Assembly (NCBI RefSeq): GCF_036053395.1 | Contig: NZ_CP107942.1 | Location: forward strand, 9,841,001 to 9,905,000 | Source of the DNA: Actinoplanes sp. NBC_00393 | GTDB lineage: Bacteria; Actinomycetota; Actinomycetes; Mycobacteriales; Micromonosporaceae | DNA: 64,000 nt | Direction: 5' to 3' | Part shown: piece after piece, positions 1 through 8,179 of the stretch | Numbering within the stretch: the first letter of the stretch is position 1 | How the letters are laid out: each line of letters starts with the position of its first letter | Notes under the pieces: model-generated | What the model saw: the letters and a program-made list of their open reading frames with translations, nothing else | Told to the model about the DNA's origin: nothing | The model's database searches: none | Position numbers and translations under genes: made by a program

Positions 1-978
1 CGACTCCGCGACCACCGCAGCGGCCCGCCGCTGGTCCGCCTCCTCAACGCGGTCCCGCGAACGTTCCGCGCGCTGATCGGCCTCCTCGACCCGGTCCAGC
101 GGGCGGTGGGCGCGCCGTTGGTCGGCTTCCTCGACCCGGTCGCGTGGGGCACGCGCGCGCCGCTGATCGGCTTCTTCGACCCGGTCGCGGCGGGCCGGAG
201 CGGCCGGCCTCTTCTCCACCGGCCCGTTCACGCCCTGAGCCTCGCGGCGCGCCTGCCACCCGTACAAGAAAAAGGCCATCACCGCGAAGATCCACCACTG
301 GACCGCATAGCCACCGTTCTGCCAGGCGTCCTCGTGTGAGATCGGCACCGCAACGAACGCCGGATCGGCGGCCGGCGTCTGCGAAGTCAGGAGGACATAT
401 GCCCCATAAACCGGAAACGGCAACTCGGTGGCGAGGCGCGGCATGTTGAGCCGGCGGGTGTCCAGCCGGCCGTCCCGGCGCTCCACGACAGCGGGTCGAC
501 TTTCCGACAGGTGAATCTGGCCCTCGACCGTCACCGTGCCGGTCGGTGCTGCCGGAACTTCCGGTGCGGCCAAGGCGCCACCGGGTGGGGCGGGGACCCA
601 TCCGCGATCGACGAGGATCGCCGTCCCGTCGTCCAGGAGCAGCGGTGTGACGATCTCGAAGCCCACCTTGTCGCCGACCGTGCGGCCCCGGGCCTGGATC
701 TCGTGCGCCGGGTCGTACCGGCCGGTCATCGTCACCTTTGTCCAGGCCAGAGCTTTGCCGGGGGCCGCGCCGGGGGTGCCGGCGACGGTCGGCGCGGCGA
801 GCACGGCACTCAGCGGGACGGCTGCAGCGGCATTCGCCGAGTCGATCCGTTCATTGATGGCGGTGCGCTCGTGATACCGGCTCAGCTGCCAGTTGCCGAG
901 CATCACCATGACGATCGAGGCGACGACGGTGAGCGCGGCCGCGGCGAGCCAGCGGGGCGTCAGCAGGAACCGGTACAC
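1..978 (-). CDS. SURF1 family cytochrome oxidase biogenesis protein (C-terminus cut by window edge)
   Basis: SURF1 proteins are membrane proteins that help assemble the heme a/copper centre of aa3-type cytochrome c oxidase. Translation from GTG at 978 starts VYRFLLTPRWLAAA, runs through a first membrane segment (about residues 7-28), then the SURF1 core with GRYDPAHEIQARG, VGFEIVTPLLLDDG and ILVDRGWVP, and a second membrane segment (GYAVQWWIFAVMAFFLYGW). The two helices flanking a periplasmic-side loop are the family hallmark. After the second helix there is a cytoplasmic charged tail built of repeats of DRVEEADQRRA, still open at base 1. Usual SURF1 proteins end soon after the second helix, so the tail is an addition. 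The reading frame has no stop down to position 1. Confidence 0.85.
   Translation of the reverse strand, partial: MYRFLLTPRWLAAAALTVVASIVMVMLGNWQLSRYHERTAINERIDSANAAAAVPLSAVLAAPTVAGTPGAAPGKALAWTKVTMTGRYDPAHEIQARGRTVGDKVGFEIVTPLLLDDGTAILVDRGWVPAPPGGALAAPEVPAAPTGTVTVEGQIHLSESRPAVVERRDGRLDTRRLNMPRLATELPFPVYGAYVLLTSQTPAADPAFVAVPISHEDAWQNGGYAVQWWIFAVMAFFLYGWQARREAQGVNGPVEKRPAAPARRDRVEEADQRRARAPRDRVEEADQRRAHRPLDRVEEADQRAERSRDRVEEADQRRAAAVVAES
31..200 (-). repeat. 42/45-bp tandem repeat coding the charged tail of the SURF1 protein
   Basis: Four units begin near 31, 73, 118 and 163 on the plus strand (periods 42, 45, 45). Each encodes a variant of DRVEEADQRRA on the minus strand, a strongly charged helical, possibly coiled-coil segment. 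Codon-level divergence between units suggests the repeat is maintained as protein. Confidence 0.75.
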
Positions 979-1087
979 GCCCCGAGGCTACCTGGCCAGG
1001 CGGTGTCGTCGGCCGCAGCCAGGTAGTGTGCGACATCCGGCAGGCAATACCACCTGACTGCCGATCGCGGAATCCTCGGGGGAGACA

Positions 1088-3604
1088 TTGATCACCGCCC
1101 AGCCACGTCTGGTCGTGAGCGCGCCGGCGTCCGGCCACGGCAAGACAGCGATCGCTGTCGGGCTGCTCGCCGCATTGACGGCGCGTGGCGTACCGACTGC
1201 GGGTTTCAAGGTCGGCCCGGATCACACCGACGCCGCGTACCTCGGGCTGGCCGCCGGCCGCCCCGGCCGCAACCTGGACCCCCGCCTGGTCGGCGCGCAG
1301 CGCGTCGCGCCGCTGTTCGCGCACGGCGCAGCCGGCGCGCAGCTGGCCGTCATCGAGGGCGCGATGGGGTTGTTCGACAGTCTCACCGGGCAGCCGGAGA
1401 TCGACGGTACGGCCGCTGTCGCCGCAACTCTGCGTGCCCCGGTGGTGCTGGTGGTGGACGTCGCCGCGATGGGCCACTCGCTTGCCGCGCTGGTGCACGG
1501 CTTCCGGATGTTCGACGAGATGGTGCACCTCGGTGGCGTCATCCTCAACCGGGTCGCCTCGCCGCGGCACGAGCAGATGCTGCGCAGCGCCATGGACGAC
1601 ATCGGCATGCCCGTGCTGGGTGCGCTGCACCGTGGTGACCTGCCGAGCGTGCTGCCGGCCCGGGTGCACGGCCTCGTGCCGGTCGCGCACCGCACCGTCG
1701 AGGCCGGCCGCGCGGTGCGCCGGCTGGGCGAAGCGGTCGCCGGCATGCTGGACATGGACCGGCTGATGGCCCTCGCCGGCTCCGCGCCGACGCTGCCCGG
1801 GCCGATCTGGACGCCGGCCGAGGTGATCGGCGGCGAGGTCTTCGATCAGCGGCCGCTGATCGCCCTGGCCGGGGGCCAGGGCGCCCCTTACACCTACGTG
1901 GAGACGGCCGAGCTGCTCACCGCGGCCGGTGCGGATGTCGCAGTCGTCGATCCGCTGCGTGACGAGGCACTGCCGGCAGGAACGCGGGCGTTGATCGTGG
2001 GTGCGGGTCTCCCTGAGGGGTACGCCGAGGAGCTCTCCGCCAATCACCGGCTCAGCGCGGACGTCGCCCAGTTCGCCCGGGACGGCTGGCCGGTCGTGGC
2101 CGAGGGCATCGCGCTCTCGTGGCTGGGCCGGGAACTCGACGGCCGCCCGATGTGCGGCGTCCTGGACGCCACCGCGGCCACCGGCGAACAGACCGTCGCC
2201 GGCTACCGCGAGGCGACCGCGCCGGGCACCTCGGTGCTGGCGCCGGCCGGTGCTCGCATCACCGGCTACAAGCACCATCGCGCGATCGTCGCTCCGCGGG
2301 CCGGCGCGAACCCGGCGTGGACCTGGTCCGGCGGCAACCCGGAAGGTTTCGTCTGGCGGCAGGTCCACGCTTCCCAGCTCGGCCTCCACTGGGCGGCCGC
2401 TCCAGAGATCGCGAACCGGCTGGTCGCCGCGGCGCTCGCCGGCCCGCAGACAGGGTCGCCGTCCGGTCCGGGTCCGTCCGGCCCCGGCGGCCCGGTACGC
2501 GAGACGCTGCCCTCCAACCCGGCGATGCAACCCGGCCCGGCGATGCAGCCCAGCCCTGCCATGCCGCCCGGCCCGGGGACACAGCCCAGCCCGGTCATGC
2601 AGCCTAGCCCGGCGATGGCATCCGGCCAGCCGGTGCCCAGTGGCTTCTCGGGCCCGCCCGCCGGCCCATCAGGCCCGCCCAACCAGGCTGGTTTCCCCGG
2701 CCCTCAGTCCTCCGGAGCACCGGGACATGCAGGCTTTCCAGGCCCGGCTGGTTCCTCCGGAGCACCGGGACATGCCGGCTTCCCAGGCCCGGCTGGTTCC
2801 TCCGGAGCACCGGGACATGCCCGCTTTCCAGGCCCGGCTGGTTCGTCCGGAGCGCCGAGTCAGGCCGATTTCCCCGGCTCCGCCGGTCCGTCCGGTGCAC
2901 CGGGACAAGGTGGTTTCCCTGCCTCCGGGCCGTCAGCGCATGCCGGTCCAGCCGGCGCACCTGGACAGGGTGGTTTTCCGGGCTCGGGGCACGGCGGCGC
3001 TCCTGGTCCGTCGGGTGCACCGGGGCACAGTGGTTTCCCGAGCTCCGGGCCGTCGGGGCACGCCGGTCCGTCCGGCACGCCCGGACAAGGTGGTTACCCG
3101 GGTACCGGACCGTCAGGGGCGCCGGGGCACGCCGGATTCTCCGGCCCGCCCGGACCCACCGGTTTCCCGGTTTCGCCCGCCGGCCAGGCCGGACCGCCCG
3201 GACCGATGCCGCCGCTTCCCGGTACGCCGCTGCCGCCCGGTCCTGTTCCGGGGGCGCACGGACCGGGAACGGGGACGCACGGACCGGGAACCGGGGCGCA
3301 CGGACCGGGAACCGGGGCGCACGGACCGGGAACGGGGGCCCACGGACCGGGAATGCCTCCGGGTTCCCGCCCGGGCATGAACTCCGCCCTGCCTCCGCAC
3401 CTGGGCACCGAACCCGGTCCGGGACCTGTGCTGATCCCGGGGCCCGGCACGGTGACCGGTCCCGGTTACGGGCCGGGCAGCGCGCCCGGCTCGGGCGCGG
3501 GCGCGCCGCATGGTCCCGGTGAGGGAGTCGCGCCCGGCTCCGGTCCGGGTACACCCGGCATTCCGGACAGCCGCCCGACCGAGGACATCCCGATCCATTC
3601 CTGA
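1088..3604 (+). CDS. cobB: Cobyrinic acid a,c-diamide synthase CobB with altered amidotransferase site and collagen-like tail
   Basis: CobB/CbiA uses ATP and glutamine to amidate the a and c side chains of (hydrogeno)cobyrinic acid in cobalamin synthesis. Start TTG 1088 follows GGGGGAG and keeps the beta-strand before the P-loop SGHGKT (residues 15-20). KVGPDHTDAAYLG and RPGRNLDP (41-65) and EGAMGLFDS (90-98) are CobB signatures. The C-terminal class I amidotransferase-like domain (about 255-450) keeps the late histidine in GLHW (434), but the nucleophile motif, normally AEC(G/A)G, reads AEGIA with Gly at 340, so the glutaminase cysteine is missing. Residues about 455-838 are a Gly/Pro/Ser tail with long Gly-X-Y stretches, absent from standard CobB (about 450-480 residues). 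Function of the core is well supported; ammonia instead of glutamine as donor is an inference. Confidence 0.85.
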   Translation: MITAQPRLVVSAPASGHGKTAIAVGLLAALTARGVPTAGFKVGPDHTDAAYLGLAAGRPGRNLDPRLVGAQRVAPLFAHGAAGAQLAVIEGAMGLFDSLTGQPEIDGTAAVAATLRAPVVLVVDVAAMGHSLAALVHGFRMFDEMVHLGGVILNRVASPRHEQMLRSAMDDIGMPVLGALHRGDLPSVLPARVHGLVPVAHRTVEAGRAVRRLGEAVAGMLDMDRLMALAGSAPTLPGPIWTPAEVIGGEVFDQRPLIALAGGQGAPYTYVETAELLTAAGADVAVVDPLRDEALPAGTRALIVGAGLPEGYAEELSANHRLSADVAQFARDGWPVVAEGIALSWLGRELDGRPMCGVLDATAATGEQTVAGYREATAPGTSVLAPAGARITGYKHHRAIVAPRAGANPAWTWSGGNPEGFVWRQVHASQLGLHWAAAPEIANRLVAAALAGPQTGSPSGPGPSGPGGPVRETLPSNPAMQPGPAMQPSPAMPPGPGTQPSPVMQPSPAMASGQPVPSGFSGPPAGPSGPPNQAGFPGPQSSGAPGHAGFPGPAGSSGAPGHAGFPGPAGSSGAPGHARFPGPAGSSGAPSQADFPGSAGPSGAPGQGGFPASGPSAHAGPAGAPGQGGFPGSGHGGAPGPSGAPGHSGFPSSGPSGHAGPSGTPGQGGYPGTGPSGAPGHAGFSGPPGPTGFPVSPAGQAGPPGPMPPLPGTPLPPGPVPGAHGPGTGTHGPGTGAHGPGTGAHGPGTGAHGPGMPPGSRPGMNSALPPHLGTEPGPGPVLIPGPGTVTGPGYGPGSAPGSGAGAPHGPGEGVAPGSGPGTPGIPDSRPTEDIPIHS
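2691..2865 (+). repeat. 45-bp tandem repeat in the cobB tail
   Basis: The 20-mer tccggagcaccgggacatgc recurs at 2711, 2756 and 2801 with a degenerate copy at 2846, an exact 45-bp period coding 15 residues of the type GHAGFPGPAGSSGAP. Confidence 0.85.
3254..3355 (+). repeat. 21-bp tandem repeat in the cobB tail
   Basis: About five units with a 21-bp period start at 3254, 3275, 3296, 3317 and 3338, each coding a heptad close to AHGPGTG. Confidence 0.85.
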
Positions 3605-3618
3605 AAGTTGGTCGCCGC

Positions 3619-3786
3619 CGGAAGATCCACCGCTGGTGGTGGCAGTCGCTGGAAGCGGCCCAGCGCCCCGAGGCGAACGGGAAGATCCACCGCTGGTGGG
3701 GGCCGTTGCTGGAAGCGGCCCAGCGCCCCGAGGCGACAGGAAGATCCACCGCTGGTGGTGGTCGCCGCCGGAAGCGGCCCAGCGTG
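3619..3786. repeat. 60-bp intergenic tandem repeat downstream of cobB
   Basis: The sequence gaagatccaccgctggtgg recurs at 3621, 3681 and 3740, and ggaagcggcccagcg recurs in step. The units lie after the cobB stop and before the next start and contain a small palindrome (ccacc gct ggtgg). No convincing gene covers them. Confidence 0.8.
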
Positions 3787-3814
3787 CGAAAGGCGAATCG
3801 CCGACGGCGAAAGT

Positions 3815-3856
3815 GTCGTACCCCACTCGTAACGTGGGGCCTACGACAACCGTAGG
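3815..3856 (+). promoter_or_regulatory. Overlapping hairpins ahead of the maleylpyruvate-isomerase-like gene
   Basis: Hairpin A pairs gtcgtaccccac (3815-3826) with gtgggg (3834-3839) and tacgac (3842-3847), leaving a 2-nt bulge. Hairpin B pairs cctacg (3840-3845) with cgtagg (3851-3856) and overlaps the Shine-Dalgarno AGGAGG (3854-3859). The two share bases 3840-3845 and exclude each other. This could be translational control or a DNA-level operator; the transcription start is not known. Confidence 0.35.
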
Positions 3857-3864
3857 AGGCGATC

Positions 3865-4503
3865 GTGGCCGACCGTGTGCCGCTGGATTTCGACCCACCG
3901 GTTCGTCAGATCCGAGCCCTGCTGCTCGGCGTCGACGACAGTGATCTCGCCGCGCCCACGCCCTGCCCCGGCTGGTCGGTCGCGGCCCTCCTGGATCACC
4001 TGATGGGGCTGGCGTTCGCATTCACCCAGACGGCCCGCAAACGCACCGGTGCGCCCGGGACCAGCAGCCCGCCTCCGGAGCCGACCGCCGAGCATCTGTC
4101 ACCACAGTGGCGCAGTCGTCTTCCCGTCCTGCTCGAGGAGCTCTCCACCGCCTGGAAGGATCCGGCCGCCTGGACCGGGACGGCACAGGCCGGCGGGGTG
4201 ACCCTGCCCGCCACCGCCATGGGCACCGTCGCGGTGAACGAGTTGGTCATGCACGGCTGGGATCTGGCCCGGGCCACCGGGCAGGACTACGCGGCAGATC
4301 CACGCACGCTGGAGATTCTGATCGAGTTCCTGTCCCAGGGCCCGGCCGAGGGCACGCCCGGCCTGTTCGGCCCGGTGGTTCCGGTCGATCCGGAGGAGGA
4401 CCTGCTACGCCAGGCGGTCGGCCTGGCCGGCCGCGACCCGTCCTGGCGCCCACCGCGCAGCCACCACGTCCCATCCGCCCGTCTGCGCCGCCCAGGCCCA
4501 TGA
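3865..4503 (+). CDS. TIGR03086-type / maleylpyruvate isomerase N-terminal (DinB-like) domain protein
   Basis: This 212-residue protein starts at GTG 3865, eight bases from a strong AGGAGG. The motif TPCPGWSVAALLDHLMG near the N-terminus and NELVMHGWDLARATGQ (about residues 127-142) are characteristic of the actinobacterial TIGR03086/DinB-like family of four-helix metal-binding proteins, related to mycothiol-dependent maleylpyruvate isomerase. The histidines in DHL and MHGWD are likely metal ligands. The actual substrate is unknown; such proteins may act in thiol-dependent isomerisation or detoxification. It stands alone between repeats. Confidence 0.75.
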   Translation: MADRVPLDFDPPVRQIRALLLGVDDSDLAAPTPCPGWSVAALLDHLMGLAFAFTQTARKRTGAPGTSSPPPEPTAEHLSPQWRSRLPVLLEELSTAWKDPAAWTGTAQAGGVTLPATAMGTVAVNELVMHGWDLARATGQDYAADPRTLEILIEFLSQGPAEGTPGLFGPVVPVDPEEDLLRQAVGLAGRDPSWRPPRSHHVPSARLRRPGP

Positions 4504-4510
4504 CCGACGA

Positions 4511-4551
4511 CTGCCGGAGCCGGCAGTTGCGACGACTGCCGGAGCCGGCAG
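4511..4551. terminator. Twin identical hairpins after the TIGR03086 gene
   Basis: The palindrome ctgccggagccggcag occurs at 4511-4526 and again at 4536-4551, 25 bp apart, directly after the stop codon. GC-rich stems without a T-run are common actinobacterial terminators. Confidence 0.45.
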
Positions 4552-4720
4552 CGGCTGTGGCGGGCCGGCAATGCGTGGAGGGCGTGATGAATCTGCTCCG
4601 AACGGAGGTCAGCTGAAGCAAGGGTGGCTCGCCGCCGGCGCGGCCGACCGATGAAGCGGCCTGCGCAACGGCGAACGGCCGCCGTGGGCGAGGGCGCCCA
4701 GGACGGCCGTTCGCGGGCCC

Positions 4721-4870
4721 AGCAGGCTGGCTCGCAGTCCGGCAGGCTGGGCCGCAGTCCGGCAGGCTGGGCCGCAGCCCGGCAGGCTGGGCCGCAGCCC
4801 GGCAGGCTGGGCCGCAGCCCGGCAGGCTGGCTCGCAGTCCGGCAGGCTGGGTCGCAGCGCGGCAGGCTAC
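4721..4870. repeat. 20-bp intergenic tandem repeat
   Basis: Seven full units (start 4721, 4741, 4761, 4781, 4801, 4821, 4841) and a partial eighth of ggcaggctgggccgcagccc with an exact 20-bp period. The 404-base gap 4504-4907 holds this array and the twin hairpins; I see no gene in it. Confidence 0.9.
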
Positions 4871-4907
4871 CGGCCGAGCTTTGAGCTACCGGGCCGGCTT
4901 GGCCGAG

Positions 4908-7079
4908 CTACCAGACCAGCTTGTCGGAAGGGGGTTCGAACTTCTCCTTGGGCTGGCCCTTCAGGGCATCCCGCAAGGTTTGCGCGACGGTGAACTTCGA
5001 CATCGTCGAGCGGCCCGAGCCCACCACATGCTCCGGGTTGTCCGGGTCCGCGACGAAGGCCGCCGCCGCCAGTTGCGGGGTGTATCCGCTGAACCACGCC
5101 GTCTTGTTGCCGTCGGTGGTGCCGCTCTTGCCGGCCACCGGGCGGCCCAGGGTGGCGTAGACCATCTCCGAGGTGCCCCAGCCACCGCAGCTGCCGCGCG
5201 CCGAGCCGTACCCGGTGACGCAGCGGGCCGCGTCGGTGGCGGCGCGGGCCACGTTGGTGCGCAGTTCGCGGTGGCAGCGCGGCGCGGCGATCAGTTTGCC
5301 GTCGTGCACGGCGTGGCTGCCGTCCGGGTTGCGGATGGACTGGACCGGCAGCGGCTCGCAGTACATGCCTTCGGCCGCGACCGTGGCGAAGACGTTGGCC
5401 ATCTCCACCGGGGTCGCGTCGCTGACGCCGAGGGTGAAGGCGCCCCAGCCGGAGGCGTGTTCCGGGGTAGCTAGCCGCCGGTCCACCTCGGTGCGCCACC
5501 GAAGACCGAGACGCTCCGCCATCTTGACCGCCTTGTCAGCGCCGACCCGCTGTTCGAGCTGCACGAAGTAGGTGTTCACCGACTTCCCGAAGCCGCTCCA
5601 CATGGTCTGGTTGCCGGTCATCGAGGCGCTGGAGTTCTTCGGGCACCAGTTGACCCCGCAGGTCGCCGGCCCGGGCGCGGTGATGTATTTCGAGACGAAC
5701 CGTTGCGGCGAGTAGAACGAGGTGGAGAGTGGCAGCCCTTCTTCCAGCGCCGCCAGCATGGTGAAGATCTTGAACGTGGAGCCGGCCTGGTATCCGGCCA
5801 TGTTGCCGCCGCCGAGCAGCGGGTTCACCGTGTTGGGGTAGTTGCCTTTGACGTCGCGGCCGAGCGACCAGTCACTGTGCCGGCCGTTGTCGTCCTGGTC
5901 GAGGGCGTATTTGCGGTTGACCGCCATGCTGACGATCCGCCCGGTGCCGGGTTCGATGACCACCTGTCCGTGGGCGAAGGGGCTGCTCCGCTTCTCCTTG
6001 TCGAGGACGTGCTTCATGGCGTACCCCTGGATCTTGGGGTCGATGGAGGTGACCACCCGGTAGCCGCCGCGGCGCAGGTTCTCCTCGCGGTCCTGCGGGG
6101 TTGCGCCGAAGGCGGGCTGTTCGCGCCACCAGCTCTTGAAGTAGTCGCAGAAGAAGCCCCAGTTGTTGCGTTCCCGGGCGACCGAGACGCAGTCGTTCGG
6201 CGGCGCGGTCAGCTTCAGCCTGATCTTCGTCTTCTTGGCGGTGATCGCCTGTTCCGGGGTGATCGAGCCGATCTTCGCCATCTGGTCGATGACGTAGTTG
6301 CGCCGTTGCAACGCCGCCCGCTGGTCCTTGGTCGCCGGGTCGTACGCGGACGGCGCCTTGACCAGCCCGGCGAGCAGGGCCGCCTCGGTGAGGGTGAGGT
6401 CGCGCGGCGTCTTGGAGAAGAACACCTCGGAGGCCGCGTAGATCCCGTAGGCGCGGTGCCCGAAGTAGGCGGCGTTGAGGTACCGCTCGAGGATCTGGTC
6501 CTTGCTGAGCCGCTGTTCGACCTCGATGGCGAGCCGCATCTCGCGCAGTTTGCGGGCGGCGGTCTGCTCGGTCGCCTCGAGCGCCTCCTTGGGGGTGCGG
6601 GCGCTGTCGCGCAGCGCCATCCGGACGTATTGCATGGTCAGCGTGGAGGCGCCCTGGGAGACGCCGCCGGCCTGCTGGTTGGCGATGAAGGCGCGGGCCA
6701 CGCCTTTGGCGTCGACGCCGTTGTGGTCGTAGAAGCGGGAGTCCTCGGAGGCGACGATGGCGTTCGTTATGTGCGGTGACATGTTCTTGAGCGAGGCCTG
6801 CTTGCGGTGCTCCTCGTAGAACATGGTGAGCAGGGTTTTGCCGTCGTTGGCGTACACATAGGTGGATTGCGCGGGAGGCACCTCGGTGAGTTCCTCGGGC
6901 ATGTTCTCCAGCGCGTCGGTGCCGGCCTTCACCCCCATCCCGGCCAGGGCGGCGAGGGGATAGGAGAGGCCGGCGATGACCAGGCCCGCGATGAGCCCGG
7001 CTCGGATCAGGAGGGCGACTCTTCCGGCTACGGTGAGGCGTCGGGTCGTCACCCTATGAAGGTATGACAAATCGCTCAC
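4908..7079 (-). CDS. Class A penicillin-binding protein (transglycosylase/transpeptidase)
   Basis: Bifunctional peptidoglycan synthase of 723 residues that polymerises lipid II and cross-links stem peptides at the outer face of the membrane. One membrane anchor lies at about residues 20-47. The GT51 domain has the catalytic EDSRFYDHNG (Glu112) and QGASTLTMQYVR (about 142-153). The transpeptidase domain has SxxK as STFK (434-437), SxN as SVN (500-502) and KSGTT (651-655). Length and order are typical of actinobacterial PonA-type proteins, without a long proline-rich tail or PASTA domains. It is divergent from cobC, with a 47-bp gap. Confidence 0.92.
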   Translation of the reverse strand: MSDLSYLHRVTTRRLTVAGRVALLIRAGLIAGLVIAGLSYPLAALAGMGVKAGTDALENMPEELTEVPPAQSTYVYANDGKTLLTMFYEEHRKQASLKNMSPHITNAIVASEDSRFYDHNGVDAKGVARAFIANQQAGGVSQGASTLTMQYVRMALRDSARTPKEALEATEQTAARKLREMRLAIEVEQRLSKDQILERYLNAAYFGHRAYGIYAASEVFFSKTPRDLTLTEAALLAGLVKAPSAYDPATKDQRAALQRRNYVIDQMAKIGSITPEQAITAKKTKIRLKLTAPPNDCVSVARERNNWGFFCDYFKSWWREQPAFGATPQDREENLRRGGYRVVTSIDPKIQGYAMKHVLDKEKRSSPFAHGQVVIEPGTGRIVSMAVNRKYALDQDDNGRHSDWSLGRDVKGNYPNTVNPLLGGGNMAGYQAGSTFKIFTMLAALEEGLPLSTSFYSPQRFVSKYITAPGPATCGVNWCPKNSSASMTGNQTMWSGFGKSVNTYFVQLEQRVGADKAVKMAERLGLRWRTEVDRRLATPEHASGWGAFTLGVSDATPVEMANVFATVAAEGMYCEPLPVQSIRNPDGSHAVHDGKLIAAPRCHRELRTNVARAATDAARCVTGYGSARGSCGGWGTSEMVYATLGRPVAGKSGTTDGNKTAWFSGYTPQLAAAAFVADPDNPEHVVGSGRSTMSKFTVAQTLRDALKGQPKEKFEPPSDKLVW

Positions 7080-7126
7080 GTTCCCCTGGGAACGGGCCGA
7101 ACTGAGACATCCGGCATGCTGAACCC

Positions 7127-8179
7127 ATGACGTTCGACCTTGATCATCACGGTGACGCCGAGGTGGGGGCGGGACTGGTCGATCTCGCGGTCAACGTTCG
7201 GCACCAGGCGATGCCCGGGTGGCTGGCCGATCCGATCGCGGAATCGTTGGGGCGGCTCTCCGCGTACCCCGATGGGACTGCCGCGACCGCGGCCGTGGCC
7301 GCCCGGCACCGCCGGGACCCGGCTGAGGTGCTGCTGACCGCCGGCGCCGCGCAGGCGTTCGTGCTGCTCGCGCAGGCGTTGCGGGGCGCGCGCCGCCCGG
7401 TCGTGGTGCATCCGCAGTTCACCGAGCCGGAGGCCGCGCTGATCAATGCCGGTCACCGGGTCGATCGGGTGCTGCTGCGTGAAGAGGATGGCTTCCGGCT
7501 GGACCCGGCACTGGTGCCGGAGGATTCCGACCTGGTCTTCGTCGGCAACCCGACCAATCCGACCTCGGTCCTGCACCCGGCGGCCGACGTGGCGAAACTG
7601 GCCCGGCCCGGGCGGGTGCTGGTGGTGGACGAGGCTTTCGCGGACACCACCTACCGTCCCGGTGTGCCGGGGGAGCCGGAGTCGCTGGCCGAGCGCCGTG
7701 ACCTGCCGGGCCTGGTGGTGCTGCGCAGCCTGACCAAGACCTGGGGTCTGGCCGGTCTGCGGATCGGCTATCTGCTCGGTCCGGCCGAACTGCTGCCGCG
7801 GCTGGCCGCCGCGCAGCCGCTGTGGGCGGTCTCCACGCCCGCGCTCGCTGCGGCGACCGCGTGCGCGTCACCGGCCGCGATCGCGGCCGAGCGCGAGATC
7901 GCGCTGCGGCTCGCGCAGGAGCGTGCCCACCTGGTGGACCGGTTGCGGCACGTGCCGAGCGTCACGGTTGCCGGTGAGCCGGCGAGCGCATTCGTGAGCG
8001 TACGCCTCCCCGCCGCCGACCAGATCCGCCTTGACCTGCGCAAACGTGGATACGCGGTCCGCCGCGGCGACACCTTCCCGGGGCTGGGCCCGCAATGGCT
8101 GCGGATTGCGGTGCGCGACACTGCCATCACCGACGGATTCGTGCAGACTCTGACCGACGTGATCGAGGAGCGACCGTGA
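7127..8179 (+). CDS. cobC: CobC-type aminotransferase (threonine-phosphate decarboxylase-like)
   Basis: PLP-dependent fold-type I enzyme of 350 residues related to CobC/CobD, which supply the aminopropanol arm of cobalamin. NPTNPTSVLHP (about 141-151) and the PLP lysine in SLTKTWGLAGLRIGY (Lys204) are clear. Rv2231c-like CobC proteins in other actinobacteria sit beside cobalamin genes as here. It overlaps cobT by four bases (GTGA), indicating translational coupling. Histidinol-phosphate aminotransferase is the main alternative by sequence, but the context favours the cobalamin role. Confidence 0.8.
   Translation: MTFDLDHHGDAEVGAGLVDLAVNVRHQAMPGWLADPIAESLGRLSAYPDGTAATAAVAARHRRDPAEVLLTAGAAQAFVLLAQALRGARRPVVVHPQFTEPEAALINAGHRVDRVLLREEDGFRLDPALVPEDSDLVFVGNPTNPTSVLHPAADVAKLARPGRVLVVDEAFADTTYRPGVPGEPESLAERRDLPGLVVLRSLTKTWGLAGLRIGYLLGPAELLPRLAAAQPLWAVSTPALAAATACASPAAIAAEREIALRLAQERAHLVDRLRHVPSVTVAGEPASAFVSVRLPAADQIRLDLRKRGYAVRRGDTFPGLGPQWLRIAVRDTAITDGFVQTLTDVIEERP

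Noticed and set aside
979..1087. Cobalamin riboswitch before cobB
   Set aside because: Looked for the conserved B12-box and did not see it; the gap is also short.
851..2530. Long open frame on the minus strand opposite cobB
   Set aside because: It mirrors cobB in codon phase, has no family signature and no ribosome site; a GC-bias shadow.
4721..4870. 20-bp array as a CRISPR or coding repeat
   Set aside because: No spacers; contiguous units and no supported gene frame.
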